The notes under the pieces: model-generated | Told to the model about the DNA's origin: nothing | What the model saw: the letters and a program-made list of their open reading frames with translations, nothing else | The model's database searches: none | Assembly: GCA_028023455.1 (NCBI GenBank) | Contig: JAQFVV010012497.1 | Location: 124,001 to 188,000, forward strand | DNA length: 64,000 nucleotides | Reading direction: 5' to 3' | Origin: Epiperipatus broadwayi | Taxonomy: Eukaryota > Onychophora > Udeonychophora > Euonychophora > Peripatidae | Shown here: in pieces, positions 45,334 through 57,235 of the stretch | How positions within the stretch are numbered: the stretch's first letter is position 1 | Layout of the letters: each line of letters opens with the position of its first letter | Translations under genes and position numbers: made by a program

Positions 45334-46362
45334 GTATTAGGTAAAACCTTACCTTTCCCTGAATGATGATCAGATTTGTACACAAGCAAGTCCTCATCAT
45401 AACTTATATTTTATTTTACTTATAATAATGGCAATATTTCTCCATTATGTCATGTATTAATACTTATCCCTCCTCCCTTTGTATCCATATTAAAGTCAGA
45501 TATGAACAAAAACATTTATACAAAATATACTAATAAATAAAATTCATGACATCAACCTAAATGTTTTAAAGTTCATAAGGAAAAATGTTCTAGTGAGTCA
45601 TTCTAATAATCCCCATTAATCCATTTCAGGTATAGATGGTAAAATGTGAGTGTTCTAAAACATCTATTAAGTCACTTATTCTTTATATCCTTGGGATTTC
45701 TGCTTTGAAGTAGAAGTCAACTTGATGTTTCATGTCACAAAACTGCTACATCAATTTCATCCCAGCTCTGACAGTTATAGCTTCATGAGCGATGACTTTC
45801 TTTCCCTGATGTCACTTTTGCACTTAACAATATATGGTTGTCTGTATAGATATTTATATAATTTTATTAAAATATCTTGATGAATTAAAAGCAATATTTT
45901 TTTATGCTATTAGATATCTTTAATTCTAGATGATTTGATCTACAATTTAGAATTAACAACACTTTGGAAATTCAAATAATCCAAATTTAATTTCAAAGAT
46001 TTCATTTTCAAATTCCTTAGTTGGGGTTTAACTCTATATGCTTTTCTTACTTTATTAAATATTTAAGTATATGATTTTATTTAATTCAATAGTGCTTCAT
46101 ATTTCTATTCGAATTGCAAGTTCAAAATCTCTGCTTAATAAATTTATGCAGGTTATTCAACCAATGAGAAGTTTTATCTCGATTCAGAGAAGAAGCTCAT
46201 TGATTTTCTTTTTTTTTTTCTATTCACACAAAAATGTTCTATCTAAGATAATCTTAGATGACAATTGCACTGTTATATATTTTTCTTTGTTTATACTAAT
46301 ATTTTTGCTAAATGTTTTTAGTATATGTGACTATTTCTATCATAAATGATCTTTCTTGTCCG
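45334..46362. other. Interior of the inverted-arm element, unrecognised
   Basis: AT-rich. The 92-codon frame at 46071-46349 is low-complexity Ile/Phe/Ser-rich and not believed. No transposase motif seen. Confidence 0.4.
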
Positions 46363-47172
46363 AATAATAATTACATTATATAACAGGGGGATCCCATATC
46401 ATCACTATGACAGATAGGAATTTAATATATCAAGTTAATACATTGTACAGGCCTAAACCTGCATTATATATGTAATATATGCGGGGTTTGAACTCAGACT
46501 TTCACATGACCCACCACTCTCAGTGCCATCTCATATAAAATGAATTATAATTTCCATATAATAATATAGGAAGCACGGATAATTGAGACAATCATAAATA
46601 TGAAATAAATTTCATTTATATTAATATAGTCATCAAATGTTTATTCTTTGTAGGGAATAAGTGTTTGGAATAATAATTGAAATAAATATAAGCAAAGAGT
46701 AACCGTAGATGTTAAATTAAATATTTTATAGTTTGTTATAAATTTTAGTATTAAAATGTTATTTATTGTAAATATATTTGTTAAATATATATAAGCGTTT
46801 AAATTAAAAATTATCGGTGTATTTTTTTATATTAAATTTTCAATAACTCATATCTTCTCACACACATATTTTTACACATTTACACATATTTTTATATATC
46901 CACACCTATCCTTATACACTTACATACATTCACACACATCTACATTTTAAGTGATATTAATATACCCGAACTAGATGACTATGCAGATTCTCCATGAGTT
47001 TGAAATCTGGGAATAATGAAAATGAAAGGATGACGTGAATGTAGATATATAGTTAGAGTGAAGTTAAAATGTATGTGGGTATATAGGTGTAAGGATCCAA
47101 GATAAATTCTCTTATTCATTGTGATGACTTAGCTAATCTATTATCATACCTGGTAAAACCCATTCAGTTACA
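46363..47172 (-). mobile_element. Long inverted arm, right
   Basis: Inverted partner of 42505-43240, ending CCATTCAGTTACA at 47172. It is longer than the left arm because a SINE fragment (46441-46540) inserted in it. The left arm shows the uninterrupted sequence, with 'caagttaatgaaaat' directly joined to 'aaaatgaatta'. Confidence 0.6.
46441..46540 (-). mobile_element. tRNA-related SINE fragment inserted in the arm
   Basis: Minus strand: 'tgagatggcactgagagtgg', spacer, then B-box-like 'gagttcaaaccccgc'. About 100 bp, absent from the other arm, so it is a real later insertion. Same family as 39966-40040. Confidence 0.5.
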
Positions 47173-47220
47173 ATATATATAAAAGTATAATACCTGTTAT
47201 AAAGAAAAAATATATGTAAT

Positions 47221-47330
47221 TTTTTTTTTTTTAAGTGTTGTAGCATTGGCCGGGACGCGAACCCACAACCCGGGCAACTGCCTGCAAATGCAAGGCAGTC
47301 ACGCTGACCTCTTGACCACCAATACAAGAC
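47221..47330 (-). mobile_element. tRNA-derived SINE with poly(A) tail and 16-bp target duplication
   Basis: Minus strand starts gtcttgtattggtggtcaag and ends with a poly(A) tail (the T run at 47221-47232). Flanked by the perfect 16-mer aaatatatgtaatttt at 47208-47223 and 47331-47346. An A-box-like segment (tggtggtcaagagg), a candidate anticodon stem (ctgcc...ggcag) and a strong B box (gtgggttcgcgtcccgg) with a T-stem show tRNA ancestry. It consists of little more than the tRNA-like head plus tail and is far richer in G+C than the window. The intact duplication and tail indicate a recent LINE-mobilised insertion. Confidence 0.8.
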
Positions 47331-47341
47331 AAATATATGTA

Positions 47342-47413
47342 ATTTTCAAACAATTTAACGGTGAAAAAACAGTCTATTTTAAATTCCTTAATACCATTAA
47401 ATTGTTTGAAAAT
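47342..47413. repeat. Small palindromic element
   Basis: attttcaaacaatttaacgg and its near-complement ccattaaattgtttgaaaat face each other across about 32 bp. Adjacent to, and partly overlapping, the SINE target duplication, so the SINE landed at its edge. Confidence 0.5.
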
Positions 47414-49595
47414 CACATATATATATTGTGAACATATGTAAAACTATCACATAAGTATATATGATCAGTATATACATTATTTCCTTTTTATATATAGTTG
47501 TTTTAATAAAATTAAAACAATTAAAAATAATTATTTTTCATTCCTTTGTATAAAACTATTGTTTAAACTAATAGAATTCATTGACAAATATGTTAACATA
47601 GAGATAATCTTAAGGTCAAGTGGCAGCCTAGCAATTAATACAAAGGAAAATAAAATAAAATTAAATTATTTATTAATATAATTAACAATTATAGAATGTA
47701 AAAATTGTAAAAACCAAATGATATATGCAGTACATGCTATTGGAAGTTGATTTTACTATAAATACTGAATTAGATAATTTATTAAGGAAATTCTATCTTT
47801 TGCCGATCTACTAGCCACTACGTACAATAATTTTACTGTGTTCAAATATAGAATAATTTTAAAAGATAGATTAATAATTTGAATGATTTGCTTATTGATA
47901 AAAGTTTTATTAGCAAACAAAATTCTAATATTACTCAAATAGAAGAATAAATAAATTACTCTTTATCAATAGTATTTGTATTTTTAAAATGAAATTATAT
48001 ATGTTTTATTAATTAGAAAAGCTTACAAAATCATTCTAATTTGAAATTCTGAAACAGATAAATTTCTTCAGAAAACATTTATATAAACCAAAATTAATTT
48101 AAGATTATAGCTATAGAAAAATGCATCATGAGTAAACCACTTGTCATAGGATATAATGATATTGTTTTAACCAAAGACAAATGTAATTATTTATTCCTAC
48201 TGAAATGCATAAGGTCATATAAATTTCATCTATATAATTTAAATGAAACTCCAATTGGTAGTAATATCATTTGTGAAAGAAGATGTCAACATCATGCAAA
48301 AAGAATGTTTTGGAACAACAGGATATCTTGATTGCCTGTACAATGATTAATGACCAAGGAATAAAGAACTTTATTTTTAAAGAACATTACTTCACATATA
48401 TGGAAATAAATAGGACACTAAAGTATTATATCATATCATCTTTGCGAATCCTCATTTAAAAATATTTAAGTTTATTTCCTTTGTTACTAAAATCCGTTTG
48501 CCATTGGAATAATTCATTTTAAAAAAAAACTAAATGAAGGGGAATAGAAGATAAGGCAAATATTTTTAATTTTATATTAATAAAATTGAGATCTTCCATG
48601 AAAGTGACTTGACTGAGTTATGAACTGAGGTATAAAAGTAAACTTAATATGAATGAAAGAATTTATCATTCTTCATACTGGATTTATTCATAACATGACA
48701 GAACTTTGTTGTTACTAATTTAATTAATATAATAATGTTTGTTTGTTATTAGTTGTATAAATAACTAATATCTTGTATAAAATATTTTATATTTTTTTAA
48801 TGATACATAGAAATGGTCTCATGAAGTTGGAATTCTCTCATACAGATTGTATAATATAATATTACTATTTATTTGTATATGAATTAAATCAAAATTAGCT
48901 AGTTTAGCATTTTTATAATTTTTTTTGTTATATTAAATAAATTTGAATTGTTATTCATTAATAAATATTGTTAAAGTTTATTTTAAATTTAAAGAAGTTT
49001 TTCTAATTTATTTAATTTATTTATTCATTTTATGAAACAAAATAAAATTAAATACATTTACCCATACACATATATTTTACATCCTAATAATTTGGTTGAA
49101 ATAAATTTTAAAAATATATTGAGATTATATTGAGCATTGTTATTGCTGTAGAATTGATGAAAACTCCTGAAGAGAGTTATCACCCTGAGTTTGAATTCTG
49201 AGCATAATGGAACAATTAATAAAGATGAAGATTGAATGATTTGGTCTAAATTGCATCTATATTAAATATTTGATGTTAAATTGTCTTATTTGAAAAGAAT
49301 TCAATTTTGGATTAAAGTTAAATCATTTTATCCATAGCATCCTAAATGAAGACCCCAAATCTGATTATAGTGAGATGCGACCACATTGTTTCTTATTTAG
49401 GGAATCTATACCATTACAATATATAAAGGATACATTAAGGATTGAATATCTGAATTTTATAAAATAGTGTGAAAAAGAATTTATAATGATATAAGAAAGT
49501 ATAATTGTGAACTAGCAAAAAAAAAAAAGAAGAGAAAAATCTCAAGAGTGTAAAACAACATCTTGGTATTGGCAGAAAACTTATTTTTACAATAA
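47414..49595. other. AT-rich filler
   Basis: Contains a 67-codon frame at 48128-48331 ending ERRCQHHAKRMFWNNRIS, less biased in composition than chance ORFs but with no family I can name. Otherwise nothing. Confidence 0.4.
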
Positions 49596-51075
49596 GAAAA
49601 AAATATAGAATTATTACTAAAAAGAGAGACAATTATCAGGAAATATATAGAAGAATTCTATAAAGAATTATATTGTGATAAAAAACAAGGAAAAGTACCT
49701 CCTACAACTATTATATCTTTTGATTTGCCCAGGATTTTAAATGAAGTAAGACATGCAATCAAATTAAAAAGAAGGGAGAAGCTTTATGTAATGGTAGAAA
49801 TAAAATGTAACAAATGATTGGAAGAAGGCAATTTTAATATTAATATTTAAAAAAGGTGATAAAAAAATATTAGAAATTACAGACCTATCAGTCTTTTATC
49901 AATTCTATATAAAAATTTTACCAAGATAATTGCAATTTTAACACCCCCACCCCCCAAAACAAGCTGAATTTAAAAGTATTTTTAGTGCAATGGATCATAT
50001 CCAACTATCAAGAGAAGTTATAGAAAGAACCAATAAATATGAGTTCTCATTATGCTTTGGATTTGTGGATTATGAAAAGGCATTTGATTCTATAAGCATT
50101 TCTTTAATGATTAGAGCATTGGATCAAGATATAGACTCAGAATATTGTCATATTTTGAAGAATATATATAAAAATGCAACAAAACCAATTAGATTACATA
50201 ATGATACTAAAAAGATTAACATTGAGAAGGGTGTATAATGGGCATATCTCCAAATTTTTTTACAGCAGTGCGTAAAAAGTATTTTGTGGATTAAAATGGA
50301 AAACTAAAGGAATCAAAAGTAAATGGAGATTATTTAAGTCACCTAGATTTTTCTGGTGATGTAGTTATTTTGCAAATAATGTTTTAGAGCTTTAGAAAAT
50401 GTTGCAAGAGTTATCAGATGAAAATAAAAAAATAAATGTTAAAAAGACTAAAGCAATGTTCTATAGATTTTCTTAAAAGATGAAAATAAAGATTGATAAT
50501 AATGAGTTAGAAGTTAGCAACTACAAATACCTTGGTCAAATAATGTATGAAATTAATCATAGAATTAAACTTGGTTAGAGTGCTTTTGGTAGAAATAATT
50601 TAATATTAAAAAGAAATATACTAATGTGTTTGAAAAGCAAGGTTTTTAATAAATGTGTTTTTATCAGTTCTTAATCATGGATCTGAGATTTGGACACTTA
50701 ACATTTCACATCAATCAAAGAAGTATGTAGAGATTCATGTTAGGAGTAACAAGAAGAGATTAAAAATGCAATACATGGTAAAGATAACAAACAGGTGTTA
50801 CTGACATCATTGAAAGAATTAAAAGACTAGAGTTTGGCTGGACATATTGCTAGAAGATATGATAGTAGGTGGACAATTGCAATCTTAAAATGAATTCCAA
50901 GAATTTGTAAAAGACTTAGAAAGAGACCACATGTGAGTTGGATAGCTGAAATAAGCAAGTGTACAGGTGTGATATGGAGAAGAGAGACTAGGGATGGTAG
51001 AAGATGGATTGAACTTGGAAAAATCTTTACCCTGCAATGAATTGATAATGGTTGAAAATGATAATGATACTGATT
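49596..51075 (+). pseudogene. RTE-clade LINE remnant (RT to 3' end)
   Basis: Pieces of an RTE-type ORF2 in order. RDNYQEIYRR-like pre-RT near 49625. WKKAILILIFKKGDK near 49818. EFKSIFSAMDHIQLSRE near 49967. The 82-codon open frame 49990-50238 with FGFVDYEKAFDS (RT motif A; the metal-binding Asp is in VDYEKAF) and ILKNIYKNATKPIRLHND, ending INIEKGV. ISPNFFTAV-like near 50240. An eroded FADD region near 50350. KKINVKKTKAMF near 50430. ELEVSNYKYLGQIM near 50500. RNILMCLKSKVFNKCV near 50610. WAGHIARRYDSRWT near 50835. KRLRKRPHVSWI near 50910. The 3' end is 'tgataatggttgaaaatg' + GAT repeats, as in the 12.7 kb copy. At least six frameshifts or stops; dead. Confidence 0.8.
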
Positions 51076-51829
51076 TGTTTTAAAAGCAAACAACTTTTGA
51101 ATACTGAATAAATTAGCTAGCTAATGAGAAACTGTACTCAGCAAAAAATAGTGTCCAATCATGAAAGACACAAACAAGTTTAAGCCTTTCAAGGCAATAG
51201 AAATTCTAGATATATTTTCTTTGAATTTTATTATGTCATTCCTAAAAAAACTTGTTTTAAAATTCGAAAAATATAATAAACTTATCAAATGTGATTTTTT
51301 TGTTAATGACAGCAGAAATTCTAGATAATAAATCAAGTCAATATAAGACGTTGTTAAAAATAATTTTAAAAGTTAATATTGAAAATTCAAATGTTATTTT
51401 TATATTAGAAAATGCATAACTGTGTGCATAGTATTTATATGTTTAACAATTAATTATTTATATTGTGATAAAATATAAAACCATTGGCCTAAATAGTTAA
51501 TGAAAGCAATAATAAATAACTGGAATGCTTTGTATTATTAAATATACACATACATATACATAGTTTTTGTGATCTTTCAACATATATATTTTTGTATAAT
51601 ACAATTTAAATAATGTTACACATGTAGATTTATTTGACAATTTGTGGAAATAATTAATATCTAAGTTAAAATCAAAATGATCAGTTTGTAATATAGAGTA
51701 TTTATCAGATCTTTCTGTCTTTATTTTTATTATTATTTTTATTAATTGATCAGTAATGTATTAATCATTATTTTAATTTATTCCATTGAAGTTATTTGAT
51801 GCTACAATAGATTAAATTTTATGAGCCTC
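51076..51829. other. AT-rich filler
   Basis: Nothing recognised. Confidence 0.5.
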
Positions 51830-52180
51830 TGGTCTTGGTCAAATGTGTTCAGCAGTGTTTATTGCTATCCTAAACTAATTTTGGACTAACAGTATATGAG
51901 ATGTATGTGCATGGACATCTATATATTTCTTTTTAAAATTACTTATATCATTAAGATAATAAAAGCTACCTTTAAAGCCCACTTACTTTATGTATATATT
52001 TTATGATAATAATAATTAGTATATTGATAGCCAGTACACTCATAGTACCTGGGCCCATATCATTGATGATGATCAACATTTATATGATTATCTCAGAATT
52101 TTTGATATAGGATTAATTTTATAGTTACTCTCATATAAAACCATAATTCTATATTTACAATATATAAAATAATATCACAA
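51830..52180 (+). repeat. LTR fragment of the 2.5-8.2 kb element family
   Basis: 'gatagccagtacactcatag' followed by 'catatcattgatgatgatca' parallels the 'ggccagtgca... agcattgatgatgatcagc' blocks of the LTRs at 2500-3115 and 7578-8231. Upstream similarity is weak, and boundaries are approximate. Probably a solo or truncated LTR. Confidence 0.4.
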
Positions 52181-54019
52181 ATTCCTTAAATTTTAATCAA
52201 ATTCACTTTTCTATTGCCTACATTACAACAATGTTGACAGTTAGTTGTCACAATATTTTTCCATTAAATACTATAAATTAAATATATGCACTAATTATTT
52301 AATTTTATAAATTACAAATATATAAATTGATAATTATTTATTTATATAGCCCAGTATTAATATCTGATTACTAAGGTTTTATTTAGTATTAGTGTTTATA
52401 TTTTAGCAAATATAATAATTTCATTTTCTAATATAGTCTTTATTTTGAATTACAAGAAAGTAATAAAATACCTAAATAAATATATTATTTACCAATTTTA
52501 CATTTTTTGATTAATATGTGATTATATGAATTTGTTTCTCAAAACATAGTGTCAAGTGCTAGAAATACAGTTAGAAGTATAATTTTTGAGTAACTGTTGG
52601 TATTATTTATTGATGAAAAGAGATAATGTTTTGCCAAGCTATGCAGTGTTCTGGGTCTGGGCTTTAGAAACAAAACGTTAAGTTTCTCTGATGAGTCATA
52701 TTAAGATTATTATTATGTAGTCATAAAATATTTACATGTTTTATATAAAAATTATAGTCTGCTTAATGCTTACATACTATATAATGACTCAAATCTATTT
52801 TTTTTTTTAATGATTTTAGTTTTTATTAATTCTTTTTAATTCATTCTTGAAAGATATTTGATTTTCTTATTTATTCAAATGAATGTGCAAAACTTGTCAT
52901 CACTGAATAATTATTAATTTTATATTATTAGAATTAAATAAACTACATGTATTTATATATTAATGTCTTTTACACTGAGAAAATATCAAAAATGTTAAAT
53001 ATGCAGTGTATAACCTTAATGCATTTTAGAGGTAAGCACACTTCAAAAACAAGCAGACCAGTATTTTTCAAAACAAGTGTTGTGTGTATAATTGTTAAAA
53101 TGAGATTATTTTCACAATCCTTTAATATTATTGCATTCAACCATTTATTATCATCAATTTACATGAATTGATACTTTCAACATTGATTGCAATTAAAACA
53201 AAATATTAACTCTTAATAGCATCAAAATAGCTTTAAGAGGAGCACAAACAAATGTTAAACTTTGATTTAAGTTATCATATCAAAATACAAAATCATATTC
53301 ATTCCATTAAAGATAATTATATATTTCTATTTCATTTTATAGAAGCCCTTTTATTGTGCATAATTAATAATGTTTGTGTATAAAAAATGATGGAGAAAAA
53401 ATCTTATTATAATTATGCATAATCTTAATGGACTCATGATACAGCAAAAGGACATATTTATTGGATTTATAACAAGACAAAAAAAACTTGAAAATTGGAA
53501 AAGTAATTATCAGGCTTAGAATTTTTAGAGTGAAGATAAAACAAGTATAGAAAATGCTCAAACCCTCAATGCCTATCAATTTACAAATCTAGAATGAACA
53601 AAATTTATTTACCATTCCTCTTTTGAGAATTTCTAAAAAAATATTCACAATACTGTAGGCTATATACATATTAATTTAGTCTTTATTTATATAAATTCCT
53701 AGTATCTATTGCTTTTCTAATTGATTGAGAAGGTTGTAAATATTTTCATCTAATCAGAAGGGGTCTGGAATTAAAAAAAAATTTGAAGACATCTAACCAG
53801 CTAATAAATGATCGCTAATTGTAACTGATCTGCTAAGTTAACAACCAGGATTGTTCCAAATTTACAAAAAGCTTAATTACTATTGTTAGGTAGCAATAGA
53901 TAATTTTTTGCTAAGAATTGAAATCAATTTTATAGGAAATTTAAATGGAGTTTCTAGAAAATCCTGATTGAGATCATTTCTAATCAAGTCTAAGTAATCA
54001 TGAATTAAAAGAAGTTAAT
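52181..54019. other. AT-rich filler
   Basis: No ORF believed. A 'ctctgatgagtc' at 52688 with a preceding gaaac...gtttc hairpin was examined as a hammerhead and rejected. Confidence 0.5.
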
Positions 54020-54790
54020 ATTAATGAATTAGAAGTTAATAATTACAAATATGTTGATAAGATGATTAATACACAAGGAATAATAATTGTTGTAATTAGA
54101 ATTAAACTTATATGAACTGCATTTGGTATAAATAATATTTAAATGAAATATGCCTATGTGTTTGAAAAGGAGAGTTTTTAATAAATGTGTTTTATCATTC
54201 TTACTTATGGTTTTGAGAAATAATATTTTAGAGCTTCATGAATGCTAAAAAGACAAGCAATATTCAATAAATTTTTTTAGAAGACAATAAAGATTGATAA
54301 TTGTGAATTAGAAGTTGATATTCATTATTTAGAAGAAGTTAATAATTACAAATATCTTGATAAGATTATTAATACAGATGAAAACATAATGGATGTAATT
54401 AGAATTAAACTTTGATGAAATGCATCTGGTAGAAATAATTTAATATTAAAATAAAATATGCCAATGTGTTTGAAAAGTTTTTAATAGATCTGTTTTATCA
54501 ATTCTTCCTTATGGATTCGAAACTTACCAGAAGATTAGTGCAGATAATTCAGAACTCTCAACATAATATGAAGAGATGTAAGTTAGAAATAACAAGAAAA
54601 GATCAAAAATGAAATACATGAGGTAAAGAACAAACAGGAATCATAGACATCCCTGAAAAAATTAAGAAACTAAAATGGAGCTGGGTTAGATATATTGCTA
54701 AAAGAGATGACAATAGATGGACAATTAAAGTCTTGAACAAGATGTCAAAAAATTATAAAAGATCTAAAAAGTGACCAAATAAGTACCATA
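54020..54790 (+). pseudogene. RTE LINE remnant with internal duplication
   Basis: Two partial copies of the same LINE region in tandem. The first (54020-54215) covers ELEVNNYKYVDK to VFNKCVLSF. The second (54225-54790) starts further upstream in the LINE (ILELHE) and runs through KIDNCELEVD, EEVNNYKYLDKII, NMPMCLK, ILLKEM and IKDLKS. Matches the DNA of 50380-50930. Frameshifts throughout; no RT core. Confidence 0.65.
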
Positions 54791-56214
54791 AAAAAAATTT
54801 TAAATTTTTTACTTTTTTTTTTTATAATCACACTGGATATGGCAAATTATTGTATATAAGTAAACAATAATAACAATCAAATGGTTTATAACTTGGGAGT
54901 TTGTAAGAAGTTCAAGTACCAGAAATGGATGGAGTGTTTATATTTTAACAATAACAGGTAAAATATTAATGATGAATAATTAATAAGAATACATAAAAAT
55001 AGTCTTGTACTATGGTAATATTATTAAAAAAAATTAAAAGTTGTAGCTGATTTTAAGAATGCAAAGAATTTGAATTAAGAATTAAATCTTGCTTTGACTA
55101 AAACAAAATGATAAATTATGAGATCTGATTGATAATAAATTTCAAAGATATTTTTTAAATCCATATATTTTAATACACAATATTAATGAAATTTGGACAT
55201 ATACATATAAACTGAAACTGCATATTTTAATACATTGTCAGTTGGATAATGTAAACAAAAAAACTCAGTTCAGACAAAGTGAACAGATTATAGTGTTTGA
55301 ATAGCATAGAACTTACTGATCAATTTATCATATGATTACTTAACCTTAACACATTCTATTTAAATTCAAAAAAATTCAGCTTATTTAAATACTATATACG
55401 AGTTAATAGATTTTGTTTGTGAATTACTAATAACTTTCTTTAATCTTAAATTTTAACATTTTTTAGAGTATACTTATTTATCATGATTACTTCTAAGATA
55501 GCAAAAGGTTCCAGTGTGCTGCTAATATGTATATTTGGTCCTGGATTATGTTTATTCTATATGAATTTATGTTATATAAAAATTAAGAACATATATACAT
55601 CCTCTAAGATTAAATATTAATTTTCTTAGAAATGTAAATTAATTTTATGTTATAAAATGTTTTATTCTTATTAATTTGTTATAAAAATCTATCATTGTAA
55701 CATCTGATAGAAAGAGTATGGAACTTAAATAACATTAAGCAAATTAATAAATATTATTTGATTTATGTAATTTAAATATTACTACAATGATTTAATTTTA
55801 ATTAATAGAATTTTCTGTTAAACATTTCATTGAATCTTGGAAAGCACTTGAAAGCTTTATTATTATTATTATTATTATTATTTTGATGCACTTCTGTGCA
55901 TAATATATAAGAGTTAATTAAAGGAATTTTTTTATATCTTTATCATTGCTTTTTTTTTTGTCTTCTATTCTTTTTTTTTTTTGAATCTCTATTAGAATGC
56001 AGCCCACCTAATAAAAAATATAATCGTTTTTTGTATTAGGATATGTACATTATCACTAATCCAAATATAACTAATTCAAAAAGTTATACTGTATTAATCT
56101 ACAAAAATTTACAAAATATTTTGATTTGTAGTTTTAGTGATAGTTATATAAATATTTTGTGCTTATATATATATAAGCTTTTTTTTGTTATGTATAGAGC
56201 ACACAAATAAGCTC
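54791..56214. other. AT-rich filler with repeat X copy
   Basis: Repeat X copy at 54873-54940 ('aatcaaatggtttataact', 'gggagtttgtaagaag', 'caagtaccagaaatgg'). A (TTA)n run of about 9 units lies at 55857-55882. No gene. Confidence 0.5.
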
Positions 56215-56339
56215 TTAACAAGCTTTACAGAATATCCACAACCCTAGAGTAGTTTCTGTTACTGGCTTCCTCAGTGAGGTGCTAGGATATTCAAACTTTA
56301 CGAGCTCTATATATAATATTTGTAATACAAGCTTGTTAA
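56215..56339. mobile_element. Mini inverted-repeat element with hammerhead-like centre
   Basis: TTAACAAGCTT at the left and AAGCTTGTTAA at the right are exact inverted complements, i.e. TTAA target plus CAAGCTT ends. Nearly the whole centre is a hammerhead-like module (56230-56292, minus strand). Confidence 0.55.
56230..56292 (-). ncRNA. Hammerhead-ribozyme-like module E
   Basis: Minus strand: outer stem GAATATCC / GGATATTC (8 of 8 pairs); internal loop; CCTCA; CTGAGGA (fits CTGANGA); agccagtaaca in place of stem II; GAAAC; TACTC; TAGGG. Outer stem plus internal loop plus inner stem is the stem I architecture of type I hammerheads. Stem II is poor, and the GTC triplet is CTC, so activity is doubtful. 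Confidence 0.5.
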
Positions 56340-57062
56340 ATTAGGTGATGTGACATATGACTTGAAACTTTTTTTTATTTTAATGTAATAAAATTAATTT
56401 ATAGTTTTTAAAACACCAAATATTTCAATATATAATTAATTATGTATTTGTCTGGAATGTTAATAGATTGGGCAAAGATGCTAAAAACCTTTCTCAGATA
56501 CACTTAATTTGTCTTATGGTATTCTTCTTTCTGCTTTGTCACAAAAGAACAACACTAATGCATGATATCAGAATGTAATGATCTTGTAAATTAACAGCTC
56601 TAATTAATAGCTATTACATAAGTGTGCAGAATTGAGTGTTCCATGATTTTTTTTTAAGAATAACCTGAGAGAAGAGTTTGATTCAAGCTTGCCAAAATCA
56701 GCAGTCATATGATTCCAAATATTTATGAAGGGCTGATCTCCAAGTTTTTGTGTAGTAAGTTAATGTAAGTTATATAATCCAAATGATAATGACATCAAAG
56801 GTTAGAGTTGAAATTTTTTATAGAAATGGAATAATAGATGAATGAATGCTCCATTTAAAACACACAATTTTATAATGAAACTTAAGAAATAATTTTAAAC
56901 TGAAACATTTTGCAATTTGAAAAGATTTTGATTTTAAGTTCAATCATTCCAAGCAAAATACATAAACCTGAGACAAATTAGAAGATATAAGTAAAAAAAA
57001 GTAATCTTGGCATTAAGTATAAACAGAGATGATGTTTTTTAGACATCTAAGAATTTTTGCTG
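56340..57062. other. AT-rich filler
   Basis: Nothing recognised. Confidence 0.45.
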
Positions 57063-57235
57063 ATTAAACAATTCAAAACAAAGCAATGGATGTCAGAAGG
57101 CATGTGCATAAAATCCCTATCTAGTGCACAAGATGACACTACTATATGGAGAGTTTTGCTTTGTTTTGAATTATTTAATAACAATTATGTGTTAGTATGA
57201 GATAGTGATCATGTGATGTTTAGTAATTTCTGCTG
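57063..57235. mobile_element. Inverted-repeat family member
   Basis: aattcaaaacaaagc (57070-57084) and gctttgttttgaatt (about 57158-57172) are perfect inverted complements. Between them are 'tgtgcataaaatccctatct', 'agtgcacaagatgacactac' and 'atggagagttttg', and to the right is 'gatcatgtgatgtttagtaa'. TTAA occurs at 57065 and 57174, next to the arms. Same family as 10.7 kb, lacking the hammerhead centre. Confidence 0.55.

Noticed and set aside
47750-47940. Minus-strand 60-codon frame as a Penelope-like scrap (LLYVVASRSAKDRISL)
   Set aside because: Vague resemblance only. No second motif nearby and no repeat partner in the window.
49150-49205. B-box-like 'gagtttgaattctg' as a SINE
   Set aside because: No A box at the right distance, no tail and no duplication.
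52655-52700. Possible hammerhead: gaaac...gtttc hairpin followed by CTGATGAGTC
   Set aside because: The core boxes are in the wrong order for a linear hammerhead, no GAAA follows CTGATGA within stem II distance, and no flanking strands pair.
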